The position numbers and the translations under genes were made by a program. Below, one piece after another: positions 24,096-32,483 of a DNA stretch of 64,000 bases (positions are counted from its first letter, which is position 1; every line of letters starts with the position of its first letter). The notes under the pieces are model-generated. The model did not search any database, had not been told where the DNA came from, and saw only the letters and a program-made list of their open reading frames with translations. Source of the DNA: a virus. The stretch is from positions 1-64,000 of IMG/VR virus record IMGVR_UViG_3300045117_000026. One strand, written 5' to 3'.

Positions 24096-24458
24096 CTATC
24101 TCGCTAGGTTTATCTCATAGACGATCTTGTACATATCCTTTAGTTTGGCTGCGTGCTCCGGGTCTTTAAGCTGTTCTTTCCACCATTCAAGAGGATGGCT
24201 CCAATCAAACATATTGACTATTTTAGAGATTATCTCCAGCCCTTTGGTTGCTGTAGGAGTTGAGCAGACTGCGTGCCCCGTAGGGGCATGAGAGACTCTC
24301 CATTCTCTTCCATCGGCATTATAACGCGGTGGCGTAAGTTCACGGTGAACAACTAACAGCGGAGAGTCTTTTGATGCGATGGCGGAAACCGGAACGTGAC
24401 GTATCTCCCCATCGCGGTCAATGATAACTGCGTCGAAGAGTTTATGTTTATACTTCAT
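24096..24458 (-). CDS. Hypothetical protein
   Basis: 120 residues. The first half is beta-rich (FDAVIIDRDGEIRHVPVSAI), the second helical. Overlaps the next gene by 11 bases. Family not recognised. Confidence 0.55.
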   Translation of the reverse strand: MKYKHKLFDAVIIDRDGEIRHVPVSAIASKDSPLLVVHRELTPPRYNADGREWRVSHAPTGHAVCSTPTATKGLEIISKIVNMFDWSHPLEWWKEQLKDPEHAAKLKDMYKIVYEINLAR

Positions 24459-24882
24459 TTGCTACCCCCGGTTGCATGTTAACAGTTGCTTGCATCACGT
24501 TTGATATAAGGGAGATTTCGTCTCTCCTTAGTGCCGGAGAGTAGCAGGACTTAAACGCAAAGCCAACTTTCCGCAGGTGCCCGCGACCTTCCCGTAAGAG
24601 TATCGGCAAGGTAGAATTAGCCATGTATACAGCGTGCACGGCCCTGCTGAATGATTTCTTGCGCCCAAGCTTCTTACAGAACTGGTCACTGGGGGATTGG
24701 ATTGCGACGCCACGGGAGACTACTGCTACTTCCCTCTCGAGGACAAGAGGCAAGTTTTTAACAAGCAAGCAGACCGTCATCCTTGCGTTGTCGTTTAATT
24801 GCTGATTGTAGAAGATGGCGCGGTCGAGTTTCATTTCCTGTAGTTTTTTGTTGATACGTTCTTGTTGATTGTCACCTTTCAT
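24448..24882 (-). CDS. Hypothetical protein
   Basis: 144 residues, basic, helical start, AAAGGAG before ATG 24882. No motif recognised. Located between an ASCH-type gene and methyltransferase genes. Confidence 0.6.
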   Translation of the reverse strand: MKGDNQQERINKKLQEMKLDRAIFYNQQLNDNARMTVCLLVKNLPLVLEREVAVVSRGVAIQSPSDQFCKKLGRKKSFSRAVHAVYMANSTLPILLREGRGHLRKVGFAFKSCYSPALRRDEISLISNVMQATVNMQPGVANEV

Positions 24883-25272
24883 TTATTGCTCCTTTAATAT
24901 TTTAGGTCTATATAGACCAAGCCCTGCTTCGTATTCCTCTCTGTTAGAGAGTTTGAACTTGAGTATGAATACTCGCTTGTCCTCGTCCCACGAACTGGGG
25001 CCGTTAATCTCCTCCCACACTTCGATAAATCTTTGAGGTGAGTATCTACCCTCATAGTAATAATCAAAATGGTCGAAGTCCCCGAGTGCCTTTGTTTTAA
25101 CTTCCTCGATTGAGATATAAGTTTGAGTTAATACTCCGGCAGAGCGAATCCGCATGATGGCGCCGGGCTTGGTTTCAAGCCCGAGTTTAATGCGGGCAGT
25201 TTGCGTCTTGGTGCCATCAATAATCATCTGATGGTGCACAGGCGTAAAGTTAATAGTAAGGGGGGTACTCAT
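24883..25272 (-). CDS. ASCH-domain-like protein
   Basis: 129 residues. INFTPVHHQMIIDGTKTQTARIK, KPGAIMRIRSAG, VKTKALGDF and VWEEING...VFILKFKL follow the ASCH (PUA-like beta-barrel) layout. ASCH proteins bind RNA or modified nucleosides, and some are nucleoside hydrolases or ribonucleases. Which applies here cannot be told from sequence alone. Confidence 0.7.
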   Translation of the reverse strand: MSTPLTINFTPVHHQMIIDGTKTQTARIKLGLETKPGAIMRIRSAGVLTQTYISIEEVKTKALGDFDHFDYYYEGRYSPQRFIEVWEEINGPSSWDEDKRVFILKFKLSNREEYEAGLGLYRPKILKEQ

Positions 25273-25300
25273 ATTGCTCCTTTTTCCTTAATGCTTGCTG

Positions 25301-25384
25301 TTACTTGGACAGCATAATAACCAAAAGAAAGACGATTATGAAAGAACAGGTGAACCACAGAAGCGGGCTGTCTGTCGTGTACAT
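25301..25384 (-). CDS. 27-residue membrane peptide
   Basis: A short frame with one hydrophobic helix (FTCSFIIVFLLVIML). ATG overlaps the stop of the upstream gene (TAATG), which supports coupled translation; the ribosome site itself is weak. Confidence 0.4.
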   Translation of the reverse strand: MYTTDSPLLWFTCSFIIVFLLVIMLSK

Positions 25385-25977
25385 TAGACTATTGCGCCTT
25401 CGGTAGTCAGGACACCGCTTGCTACCAGCTTCAGACCTTTAGCGTATTCATAATCCCAGGGGAAGGTCGGAATATCGGTTCGGCTAAAGAAACGATAATC
25501 ATATACGAAGTCGGCTGCCTCGGAGCAAATATAGCGGGAGTCTCGAGCATAACCGAAGCCACACCACTTGCCGGATATGCGGTGCCATAATATAGAGGGG
25601 ATTGCGTACCGGAATATGCACCAGTAATCATAGACCTGGTCGCCATCAAGAACAAGGTTGTTCATCTTGATTGCGGCTTCAGTGCTGACGCTGACGGTCT
25701 TATACCTGTAGACATCAACGTGCCGTCCGGCGGATTTTAACAACTCGGTCTTACACTGGCCCCTGCCGATACTCTCACAATGGAGAGGAGAGAACTTCTT
25801 GTTCAGCGAAGTATCCCAATCTCCACAGAGTTCGTCACCACCAGGGGTCTTGAATCCCCAAAAGACAGAGACGTGCCCGCGGTCCGATTGGGTGATAAAG
25901 TGCTTTATCCTGCGGATGATGCCCTTCTCTGAACTCTCCCAAACGAGAATGTCCCCGGGTTGAAGCGTAATCTCCAT
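25384..25977 (-). CDS. Permuted papain-like amidase/peptidase (YiiX/YaeF type)
   Basis: 197 residues from ATG 25977, which has AAGGAG upstream. QPGDILVW and HVSVFWG supply the early conserved region with its His, and RYICSEAADFVYD supplies the later catalytic Cys, the order expected of circularly permuted NlpC/P60-like enzymes. They cleave amide bonds in lipids, peptides or cell wall. A role in envelope modification or in processing a conjugate is possible; neither is shown. Confidence 0.7.
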   Translation of the reverse strand: MEITLQPGDILVWESSEKGIIRRIKHFITQSDRGHVSVFWGFKTPGGDELCGDWDTSLNKKFSPLHCESIGRGQCKTELLKSAGRHVDVYRYKTVSVSTEAAIKMNNLVLDGDQVYDYWCIFRYAIPSILWHRISGKWCGFGYARDSRYICSEAADFVYDYRFFSRTDIPTFPWDYEYAKGLKLVASGVLTTEGAIV

Positions 25978-26009
25978 ATCTCTCCTTATACCAGAATCTT
26001 TAGGTCTTG

Positions 26010-26252
26010 TCAATCGAGCGTCTTGATTTTCAGGAAATTAAGGATGTCCTTGACAGCTTCCCTATTCGGAAGACCCTTAAGCTTCACACCCTCACTAACA
26101 GACATCAAATCCACACCCACAACTCTTGCAGGGGGAAGTGTATAGTCCACAAGGCGATTGTGGTCCAACGTATTTGTACAGCCTATCGGCTCTATCAACC
26201 ACTGGATATAGACTGCGTCTGCTTTATCGTCATATTCAATTCTCAACATCAT
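26010..26252 (-). CDS. DUF2283-like small protein
   Basis: 80 residues. LRIEYDDKADAVYIQW...VDYTLPPARVVGVDLMSVSEGV matches DUF2283, a small domain of unknown function widespread in bacteria. GGAG lies before two consecutive ATGs; the second (26249) has the better spacing. Confidence 0.7.
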   Translation of the reverse strand: MMLRIEYDDKADAVYIQWLIEPIGCTNTLDHNRLVDYTLPPARVVGVDLMSVSEGVKLKGLPNREAVKDILNFLKIKTLD

Positions 26253-26348
26253 TTAACTCCTATTGTTTTTGAGGCATCCATTTAACAGGCTGACTGTTTC
26301 CATAGCCCAGATAGTGGACGTGGCAAAAACAGCCTTAAATCGCTATTT

Positions 26349-26930
26349 CTAGGCTTTCTGTGCTTTAGTTAAAAGCCGTTTCTTAGCTTGGTACTTCCGG
26401 CAAGCTTTACGGGAAATCTCCCGATAGCGTTCGGGGTGTTCAACTTGCCACTGCTTTACGCACCATGCGTGCTTCGTCCTGCGGGATGTCGACCAGTTAA
26501 CATAGCGGAGCCTCTCATGCTGGCATTCAGGACGGCTACAGTATATCTGCCTGATGGAAGTTTTACGGCCCATGGGTTGATTACAGAAAGCACATGTCGA
26601 GTTGAAGATCACATCCTTTAGCAAAGGGATGGACTGAACCGGGACTAGAATATTACTGTTATTAGACCCACCGCTTTTACGTGTAGGTAGTTTAATGGAC
26701 CGACAGAACTTGCGGACCACGCTCTTAGACACGTTGAGTTGAGAGGCAACTACCGCTATCCGGAGATAACTGCAGTCCTCGTAATTGACATATATCCTAT
26801 GCCGCTTAATCAACTGCTCTATGCGTTGACGGCTGACGCCACCAAGTAACTGACCTATGCGGTCATAGGATAACCCGAGTGCGAGCGATTTCTTAATTAT
26901 TTGTATCTTGTCCGGCACGCTTAGTTTCAT
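26349..26930 (-). CDS. HTH plus zinc-ribbon protein
   Basis: 193 residues from ATG 26930 (GGAGAGAGACAG upstream). Two helix-turn-helix-like units (GQLLGGVSRQRIEQLIKRH and VASQLNVSKSVVRKFCR) are followed by CAFCNQPM and YCSRPEC zinc ligands and a basic C-terminus (KAQKA). Architecture matches the protein at 4933-5349. Probably a DNA-binding regulator or accessory replication factor. Confidence 0.65.
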   Translation of the reverse strand: MKLSVPDKIQIIKKSLALGLSYDRIGQLLGGVSRQRIEQLIKRHRIYVNYEDCSYLRIAVVASQLNVSKSVVRKFCRSIKLPTRKSGGSNNSNILVPVQSIPLLKDVIFNSTCAFCNQPMGRKTSIRQIYCSRPECQHERLRYVNWSTSRRTKHAWCVKQWQVEHPERYREISRKACRKYQAKKRLLTKAQKA

Positions 26931-27151
26931 CTGTCTCTCTCCAGTGCATTTAGCGCCAAGTGGAAACAAGTAAAACAATAGTTCTTGTAATACATCGGCA
27001 TGAAGTTATGGCATTCTGCGCACCACGCAAAGTCCATGGGCAACTTGAGTGGAATCTTGTAATCTTCCAACAGTAGCTTAAGCGCAACCTTAGGGTCTTC
27101 GTTGGGGTCCCTCAGCGTGGAATCATTGAGTATTGTCCATGCCCATATCAT
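26927..27151 (-). CDS. Small zinc-ribbon protein
   Basis: 74 residues from ATG 27151; the frame extends 49 codons further but fully overlaps the upstream gene. CAEC and CFTC form a zinc ribbon near residues 43-64. It overlaps the HTH gene's start by 4 bases. Confidence 0.5.
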   Translation of the reverse strand: MIWAWTILNDSTLRDPNEDPKVALKLLLEDYKIPLKLPMDFAWCAECHNFMPMYYKNYCFTCFHLALNALERDR

Positions 27152-27605
27152 TATTACTTGCGGTTGGTGCTCCTTGTTGAGCAGATGATACAAGCTTTTG
27201 AATAGCCTGTAGTTCTTGCCATTCCGAATCTCTGTATCCGTCACGCTCTGTCTCCTTGTTATGGGTGAACTTGAATGTCTTGACGGCGAAAGGTACATCC
27301 GGCTTTATCTTGCTTTGCAGAAACTTCAGCGCCTCATCAGCATCTTCCTGGTGCAACCTTATCCACTTCAAAAGACCAGGGCGGTCAAGCGATACAGGGA
27401 TAAGCCCATCAGACTTATCAGGAAGAAGGAACTGCTCGATGTTCCCCCATGAACCAACGAGTAGATAACCCCGCCTTATAAGTGAGGCTTCGCAATCGGA
27501 ACAGATGTTGACACCGCTTCTCTTTACAGAATACATTGCCAGGTAGCCGGGGCCGTATAATACCCCGCAGGAAAAACATTGATTGTGTCTAATTTCGTCT
27601 TCCAA
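27123..27605 (-). CDS. Hypothetical protein with N-terminal zinc ribbon
   Basis: 160 residues. CFSCG (10-14) and CSDC (36-39) make a zinc ribbon; the middle is helical and the end Gln/Asn-rich. Overlaps its neighbours by 17 and 29 bases. Confidence 0.6.
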   Translation of the reverse strand: MEDEIRHNQCFSCGVLYGPGYLAMYSVKRSGVNICSDCEASLIRRGYLLVGSWGNIEQFLLPDKSDGLIPVSLDRPGLLKWIRLHQEDADEALKFLQSKIKPDVPFAVKTFKFTHNKETERDGYRDSEWQELQAIQKLVSSAQQGAPTASNNDMGMDNTQ

Positions 27606-28116
27606 TTGGTTCTCCTGTATACAGGTCCTCTAACCAAGTTCTGGCCCGACCGATAGCAAAATTAGCAATGCTCCTTGCCTCGCTTAATAGTTCAGGCTCT
27701 TTTATATCGGAATCCCACCCGCTGACTCTTTCACTACTTATCACTACTCCATTGAGAGAGACTTTTGCGGATATGGTTAACATGCACCAGTCTATCCCGT
27801 ATTTACAAAGCCTCTTGCTGTCTGCTATGGCCCAAGAACCACGGAGATGTCCGTTATTGTGAAAGGAATAAAGATACATTATATTCTTTCGATAATGGTC
27901 GGGCGCAAAAGAGACGAACCTGCCCTTGTCGTCGCGCCATATTCCCTTATGGTCCATAACATATCTAAAGTTAAGGTATACCAGCTTCTCCTCTTTGTTC
28001 TTGGGGAGTCTCCAATCGGAGAACTCTCCAAGCCAGCTTAAGTCCGGGGATTCTGAGCAGTCTGTACCTACTACCAGCCGGATGCGACCAACAGTCTTGT
28101 CAATCAAGGTGTCCAC
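27589..28116 (-). CDS. Conserved phage hypothetical protein
   Basis: 175 residues, aromatic and Arg-rich, with GRFVSFAPDHYRKN and a helical end. No catalytic motif seen. Overlaps the downstream gene by 17 bases. Confidence 0.6.
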   Translation of the reverse strand: MDTLIDKTVGRIRLVVGTDCSESPDLSWLGEFSDWRLPKNKEEKLVYLNFRYVMDHKGIWRDDKGRFVSFAPDHYRKNIMYLYSFHNNGHLRGSWAIADSKRLCKYGIDWCMLTISAKVSLNGVVISSERVSGWDSDIKEPELLSEARSIANFAIGRARTWLEDLYTGEPIGRRN

Positions 28117-28126
28117 GACTTATCCC

Positions 28127-28498
28127 TTAGTGGGCTTGCCAGCCACGATGTACCTTCCAGCCAACGATCTGCTTGATATTCTCTTGCTCTGCTTCCTCTT
28201 TACCAGCATTATCTTTCTCTTTGAAGAACTCGAATGCGTACATGAAAGCAGCTCCTCGAAGCGCTCTAGCTTTTTCGATGAAGTCTTCCTGATCAGCAGA
28301 GGTAAATCTTTCCTGCTTGTTTAACTTCATATCCGCTAGCATAGTAGCCGAGACAACCGATGCTACATCGCACGTGGAGAGAGCAGCAAGTGTCGGCGTA
28401 GCGGCAAGCACTCTGACCTGCTGTTGCAACTCCTTATAGAATCGCTCCACCACATCTTCATCATCAATGAGAGTGAATACTAGTCCTACTGGTTTCAT
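28127..28498 (-). CDS. Hypothetical protein
   Basis: 123 residues, largely helical and acidic, no motif recognised. Good operon spacing on both sides. Function unknown. Confidence 0.6.
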   Translation of the reverse strand: MKPVGLVFTLIDDEDVVERFYKELQQQVRVLAATPTLAALSTCDVASVVSATMLADMKLNKQERFTSADQEDFIEKARALRGAAFMYAFEFFKEKDNAGKEEAEQENIKQIVGWKVHRGWQAH

Positions 28499-28503
28499 TT
28501 GGT

Positions 28504-28881
28504 TTACTCCTTCTTAATATATATTTTGAATTCATCATCGCCTGGGTAGAAGCGATACTTCTTACCATCGGCGGTCTTCCCCCCAAAGTTTAAGTCGTCA
28601 TCAATGCTGATTACTTCTACCAGAGAGGCCGGCTCAATATGTTCCCAGGGATCGTTGTACTTGATGACTTCAATTATGTCCCCGACCGCCAGCCCCCCTA
28701 GACCATCAAGTAGTAATTGCTTCTTGCGCAACCATTGCGGGTATAAGTCTTCTGGCGTTAGTTCATAAGCGGGACCGCGTCTAACGTCTGCTTCCTCTTC
28801 GGCGTTCTTGATTCGGGGTTTACGGCTTGTTGTTGCTTTGAGCTTGGTTGTGGAAGCCTTTGAGAAACCGCCGAGTTTCAT
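28504..28881 (-). CDS. Hypothetical protein with small barrel-like domain
   Basis: 125 residues. A basic N-terminus (about 1-30) is followed by a beta-rich segment (VGDIIEVIKYND...ASLVEVISIDDDL) like a KOW/SH3-type barrel. Could bind nucleic acid. Family not identified. Confidence 0.55.
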   Translation of the reverse strand: MKLGGFSKASTTKLKATTSRKPRIKNAEEEADVRRGPAYELTPEDLYPQWLRKKQLLLDGLGGLAVGDIIEVIKYNDPWEHIEPASLVEVISIDDDLNFGGKTADGKKYRFYPGDDEFKIYIKKE

Positions 28882-29112
28882 TTATGCTGTCCCTTTAAGA
28901 AAGGCTAACGCCTGTTGCTCCGATATGAATAGCAATGCTTCGCACTCGGGACAATGAAAGGTGATAGAACGTAATACGCACGGGTCAAGCTTAGTATATT
29001 GAATGGCTTTGGTTTTCTTGTTGACCATGACCTCGAATATATCTGTAACCTGAGGACCCTTGGCAAGCAGGTAAGCGATATGCTTATTACAACTATGGCA
29101 TTGTGGATACAC
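28882..29112 (-). CDS. Zinc-ribbon protein
   Basis: 76 residues. CHSC (5-8) and CPEC (54-57) form a long-spaced zinc ribbon. Adjacent to the next gene with no gap. Function unknown. Confidence 0.6.
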   Translation of the reverse strand: MYPQCHSCNKHIAYLLAKGPQVTDIFEVMVNKKTKAIQYTKLDPCVLRSITFHCPECEALLFISEQQALAFLKGTA

Positions 29113-29114
29113 GT

Positions 29115-29366
29115 CTAGACCTCTTCCTCAAAGATATTAGGCGGGTCATCCGACTCGACAATATCGAAATCATCACGGGTATAGCTGTCTTCCATATCAC
29201 CCCTCTTAACAGCTTCATCGCACTCATGGATTTCTGCTTCTATCTCCGCTTCAGCAAGCGCCCTTGTCGCAAAGCGGATAGGGACCTCTAGCTTGCCATC
29301 TTCGCTAAATGTCCAGCAGTCCACCCAACCATCAAGCAGTGTGTCGGTTAGTACTATCCAACTCAT
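29115..29366 (-). CDS. Small acidic protein
   Basis: 83 residues, very acidic (many D and E), including a helix with AEAEIEAEIHE. The charge could mimic DNA, as in anti-restriction or anti-repressor proteins, but nothing specific supports that. Confidence 0.55.
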   Translation of the reverse strand: MSWIVLTDTLLDGWVDCWTFSEDGKLEVPIRFATRALAEAEIEAEIHECDEAVKRGDMEDSYTRDDFDIVESDDPPNIFEEEV

Positions 29367-29391
29367 CTTTTGTAATCCTTTCTATTCTCCA

Positions 29392-29574
29392 CTACGGAAA
29401 TAGTACGTTACGCCATCGAGCTTCGCCGATGTACAACTCATTTGCCTCATTACCGCACAGTACACAGATATTGTGCTCAACTGACTCGCTAAGTTTTCTA
29501 CCATAGTTTTTTTCATATATTAAATCAAGCGTCTCTTTGTGCTTCTCTTCGCTCCACCATTTTTCTGTATTCAT
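29392..29574 (-). CDS. Small Cys-pair protein
   Basis: 60 residues with one CVLC pair near residue 37-40. Stop and start overlap with the neighbouring gene. Function unknown. Confidence 0.5.
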   Translation of the reverse strand: MNTEKWWSEEKHKETLDLIYEKNYGRKLSESVEHNICVLCGNEANELYIGEARWRNVLFP

Positions 29575-29846
29575 TAATGCACGCTGTTCAACATCCTGTT
29601 AATGTATTCAGCCTCACGCACCATCCCTTTGGTCAGATGGTTCATTAACTCGCTGTGTGTGAACGGTGGTGGAGTATCTCCAATAAGAGCAGGGTCAACA
29701 CTCCTGATAGCCTTACACGCTTGGCTAAATGCTTTATAATCGTGAGTCATAAGGTACTCACGACAAACCAGTGTTACTACCATCAGAGCGTCAAGCAGTT
29801 GGACCTGTCTTACTAGGAGTTCTGCTTGTATCGTTAATTCATCCAT
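29574..29846 (-). CDS. Small helical protein
   Basis: 90 residues from ATG 29846, with GGAG upstream. Almost entirely helical. Function unknown. An in-frame start at 29924 would overlap the neighbour. Confidence 0.5.
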   Translation of the reverse strand: MDELTIQAELLVRQVQLLDALMVVTLVCREYLMTHDYKAFSQACKAIRSVDPALIGDTPPPFTHSELMNHLTKGMVREAEYINRMLNSVH

Positions 29847-29874
29847 TATTCTACTTCTCCATCGCTGTTCATGT

Positions 29875-30261
29875 TTACTCGCTTGAGACTTCACCATAGA
29901 ACAAATCAACCTCGTTCTCAGCAAAGTCTACCCCGTATTGCTTACATATACGGATGAACATCAATCTCAGTTCGCGCACTGTTAGGTTGGCGCAGAGTTT
30001 GTCAAACGCTGGTATGCCCACATAATATGGTTCATAATCTCTCCAATATACCTCATCATCATCAACGCCATAGGCAAGTTCTCCGCCAATGAACACCAGC
30101 GCCTTTCCTTGGTTAGTACCACCCCATCCTTCGGTGCACTCATCCAGCTTTATGAGCTTGTGGATTTTCTCGTTGAACTTCTTGTCATCCGAATTCGCAA
30201 CACCCACGATGAGGAAGCTGGATGAACTCGAATTGGAGACAAAGCCGGTTCTGATTTTCAT
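29875..30261 (-). CDS. 'FVSNSSSSSF' family protein, copy 2
   Basis: 128 residues, start MKIRTGFVSNSSSSSFLI. This N-terminal serine block recurs in the neighbouring protein at 30280-30633 and is one I recognise from phage proteins of unknown function. After it comes an acidic alpha/beta domain rich in aromatic residues (YWRDYEPYYVG). It follows the JAMM gene and may belong to the same transcript. Confidence 0.6.
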   Translation of the reverse strand: MKIRTGFVSNSSSSSFLIVGVANSDDKKFNEKIHKLIKLDECTEGWGGTNQGKALVFIGGELAYGVDDDEVYWRDYEPYYVGIPAFDKLCANLTVRELRLMFIRICKQYGVDFAENEVDLFYGEVSSE

Positions 30262-30279
30262 TGCTTACTCCTTATTACT

Positions 30280-30633
30280 TTAATCGTGCCAAGCTTCGGA
30301 AATATCCCTGATGTCTGTATCCGAAAGGTCTTCGCCAAATGCTTCCTTGAGTGAAAGGTTCTTAGTGGCAGCAAGGGACAGCAAGGCAAGCATAATTTTA
30401 ACCTTGGTAGTATACCGGAATGAAGCCCCTGTTTCGTCATCCTTTAATGAGTCATAACTGCGACCAATGTAGAGATCGTCATAGGGTGACACCCTGACGG
30501 TGAGACCATGCTTACCACAAATGTCGCTGATTTGCAAAGCGTCAAATGCGCAATCAAGGAGATTGAGGTATACTCCGTGGATCAGGAAAGAGGTGGTACT
30601 ACTGTTGCTTACGAAGCTTGTTCTTAGTTTCAT
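30280..30633 (-). CDS. 'FVSNSSSSSF' family protein, copy 1
   Basis: 117 residues, start MKLRTSFVSNSSTTSFLI, nearly the same first 18 residues as the downstream gene; the rest differs. The conserved Ser/Thr/Asn block at the extreme N-terminus could be a targeting, modification or cleavage signal. It lies between the JAMM gene and copy 2. Confidence 0.6.
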   Translation of the reverse strand: MKLRTSFVSNSSTTSFLIHGVYLNLLDCAFDALQISDICGKHGLTVRVSPYDDLYIGRSYDSLKDDETGASFRYTTKVKIMLALLSLAATKNLSLKEAFGEDLSDTDIRDISEAWHD

Positions 30634-30645
30634 GTTTAGCCTCCT

Positions 30646-31452
30646 TTACACCTCATTAACGTAAACATAATCTACCAAGAGGTAGATAGCATCTTGTTTA
30701 TCAGAGGGGGAGAGCGGAGCATCGGTGCGCAGTAGGTTAATAAGCCTTTTAGCAATAGACTTATCAAGGGTATCTCGCAAAGAACCAGATGTTGCCGGAC
30801 CATTGTAATTGTAATGAGCCTCAAGAGGGTACTCGTCTACAAGAGGAGCTTTTGATACATTAGTCTCTGGTAGCGGGTCAGCCTTGACTGTTACAGGCGC
30901 AGTTGTGAATACTTGAGTTAGCGTGCCTTTACCTCCCCATGTATCTGCTTTATCCGGCATTGACAAGAGGAATGTTTTTGTTTCCTCTGCCCATTTGGTA
31001 TGATCGGGCCAGTCATGCACATGGACCGTAATCTCTTTCACCATGACTGCACCGCACAATGTCTTTCCTTTGACTGATGCGCTGATGGCGCCGGAGTTGG
31101 TGATTATCAAGCTGACAGGATTATTGGCGTCTACATAACTCTGATCAGCCGGCGAATGGAATGTCCCCATGTTGTGGTGCGAATGTATGACGCCGACTTT
31201 CCGCTCCGGGGAGACTTCCCCAGGTAACATCTCGCACCAGCCGGAACTGGGTTTGACCTGGCGTGGAATAACGATGTCATCGACAAGTACCAGTTCATCA
31301 GAGATCGTGCCGAGACACCATCCAATCCACTCAAGGTTGCTCATTGCATCGCATAGGGAACATGCTTTGGCAAAGGCGTCAAGGGTTATTGAAACATCTG
31401 GGAAGATACCGGGTTTTCCGCATTGGGTAATACACTCTTTAGATTGCCACAT
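30646..31452 (-). CDS. JAMM/MPN+ metalloprotease (deubiquitinase-like)
   Basis: 268 residues. The JAMM motif HxHx7Sx2D is exact: His90, His92, Ser100, Asp103 (HSHHNMGTFHSPAD), with Glu41 (LEWIGW) as the likely catalytic Glu. JAMM enzymes cleave isopeptide or peptide bonds after ubiquitin-like Gly-Gly ends. The last 90 residues form a separate helical part. The stop and start overlap with the E1 gene. The modifier ending in GGC two genes upstream is a probable substrate: removal of its last Cys would expose GG. Confidence 0.85.
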   Translation of the reverse strand: MWQSKECITQCGKPGIFPDVSITLDAFAKACSLCDAMSNLEWIGWCLGTISDELVLVDDIVIPRQVKPSSGWCEMLPGEVSPERKVGVIHSHHNMGTFHSPADQSYVDANNPVSLIITNSGAISASVKGKTLCGAVMVKEITVHVHDWPDHTKWAEETKTFLLSMPDKADTWGGKGTLTQVFTTAPVTVKADPLPETNVSKAPLVDEYPLEAHYNYNGPATSGSLRDTLDKSIAKRLINLLRTDAPLSPSDKQDAIYLLVDYVYVNEV

Positions 31453-32483
31453 TATGTCTTAATCTCCTTTCTTCCTTTTTCCAGACCTGCCATGAATGCC
31501 TCGCAATAATCGCAATTATGTTGCTTACAGTTAAGACACTTACCAGGTCCGTCAGCTAGACCCTTATTGTATGCTCTGCAGTCCTCACAATCTCTGTGTA
31601 CGCATTCATTACAATTACCAAAGTCAACTTCATCCGCGTCAACCTTACCGCAGTTCTCGCACGCATTTGCGACGGCTCTACAACCATCACACTTGTCGCA
31701 GTCATCGCAGTCCCCACGGTAGCAGTCATCGCACATTTCTCTGTGCGCCTTGCATTCGTCACGTTTACAGCGGTCACAATCATCGAAGCTGTCTTTCTTG
31801 GTACATGTCTTGCACAGTTCTGGGCTGGCAACCTCTTGAGTAACAATCCTGGGTTGTCCTACATCACCGATATCCATTGATAGTTGAAGCAATGGAAACT
31901 TCATGAGCTTGGCTACACCCATTGCGGCGGCCGCTATAGCTGGGACGACCCAGCTTGGGATAAAGTTGTAGGCCGCTATCTTACCGTTCTCGTCTACTAC
32001 GGCAGGAACTTTCTCCTGAACCCATCCGGGTAACTTGTCTGCTACCATGAAGTGAGTACCATCATACCCAAGCTTTGTGTATGTCACTCCATAGTCAACT
32101 GACCATTTGTAGTTAATCCCCTGGGAAATCAGAGTGTCGGTACAATCTATCAGATTGTCGGGTAAGACATAGTCATTGTGGAAATCCTCGAGCGGGAACT
32201 TTACGATATACGCATTACACGTAATATCCGGTCGCAGGGCTATGATAAGCTCCCTTGTCGCTTCAGCTTTATACTGGTCAAGCTGATGGATTGTGAACGG
32301 CAGTCGGTTCAGGTTAGAAGCTTCAATCCGGTCAGGGTCGTACAGTTCAATGTGCGGTACCCCTGACATCGCAAGGAGCAAAGCTACCCAAGCACCGACA
32401 CCACCGCACCCAACTACTGCCACCTTTTGTGGCATCAAGAGGTGCAACTCCTGTTGCCTGTTATAAATTATGTCGGCTTCCAT
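31452..32483 (-). CDS. ThiF/E1-like activating enzyme with 21-Cys tail
   Basis: 343 residues. GCGGVGAW (25-32), Asp49, Asp51, NLNR (57-60), Lys72 and IDCTD (112-116) are the ATP/adenylation residues of E1/ThiF/MoeB enzymes, which adenylate the C-terminal Gly of a ubiquitin-like protein. Residues 224-327 hold 21 cysteines, mostly in CxxC pairs separated by acidic residues, far beyond the two CxxC of ThiF/MoeB zinc sites. The tail could bind several zinc ions or an Fe-S cluster, or carry thioester Cys. The ORF overlaps both neighbours, indicating one operon. Confidence 0.85.
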   Translation of the reverse strand: MEADIIYNRQQELHLLMPQKVAVVGCGGVGAWVALLLAMSGVPHIELYDPDRIEASNLNRLPFTIHQLDQYKAEATRELIIALRPDITCNAYIVKFPLEDFHNDYVLPDNLIDCTDTLISQGINYKWSVDYGVTYTKLGYDGTHFMVADKLPGWVQEKVPAVVDENGKIAAYNFIPSWVVPAIAAAAMGVAKLMKFPLLQLSMDIGDVGQPRIVTQEVASPELCKTCTKKDSFDDCDRCKRDECKAHREMCDDCYRGDCDDCDKCDGCRAVANACENCGKVDADEVDFGNCNECVHRDCEDCRAYNKGLADGPGKCLNCKQHNCDYCEAFMAGLEKGRKEIKT

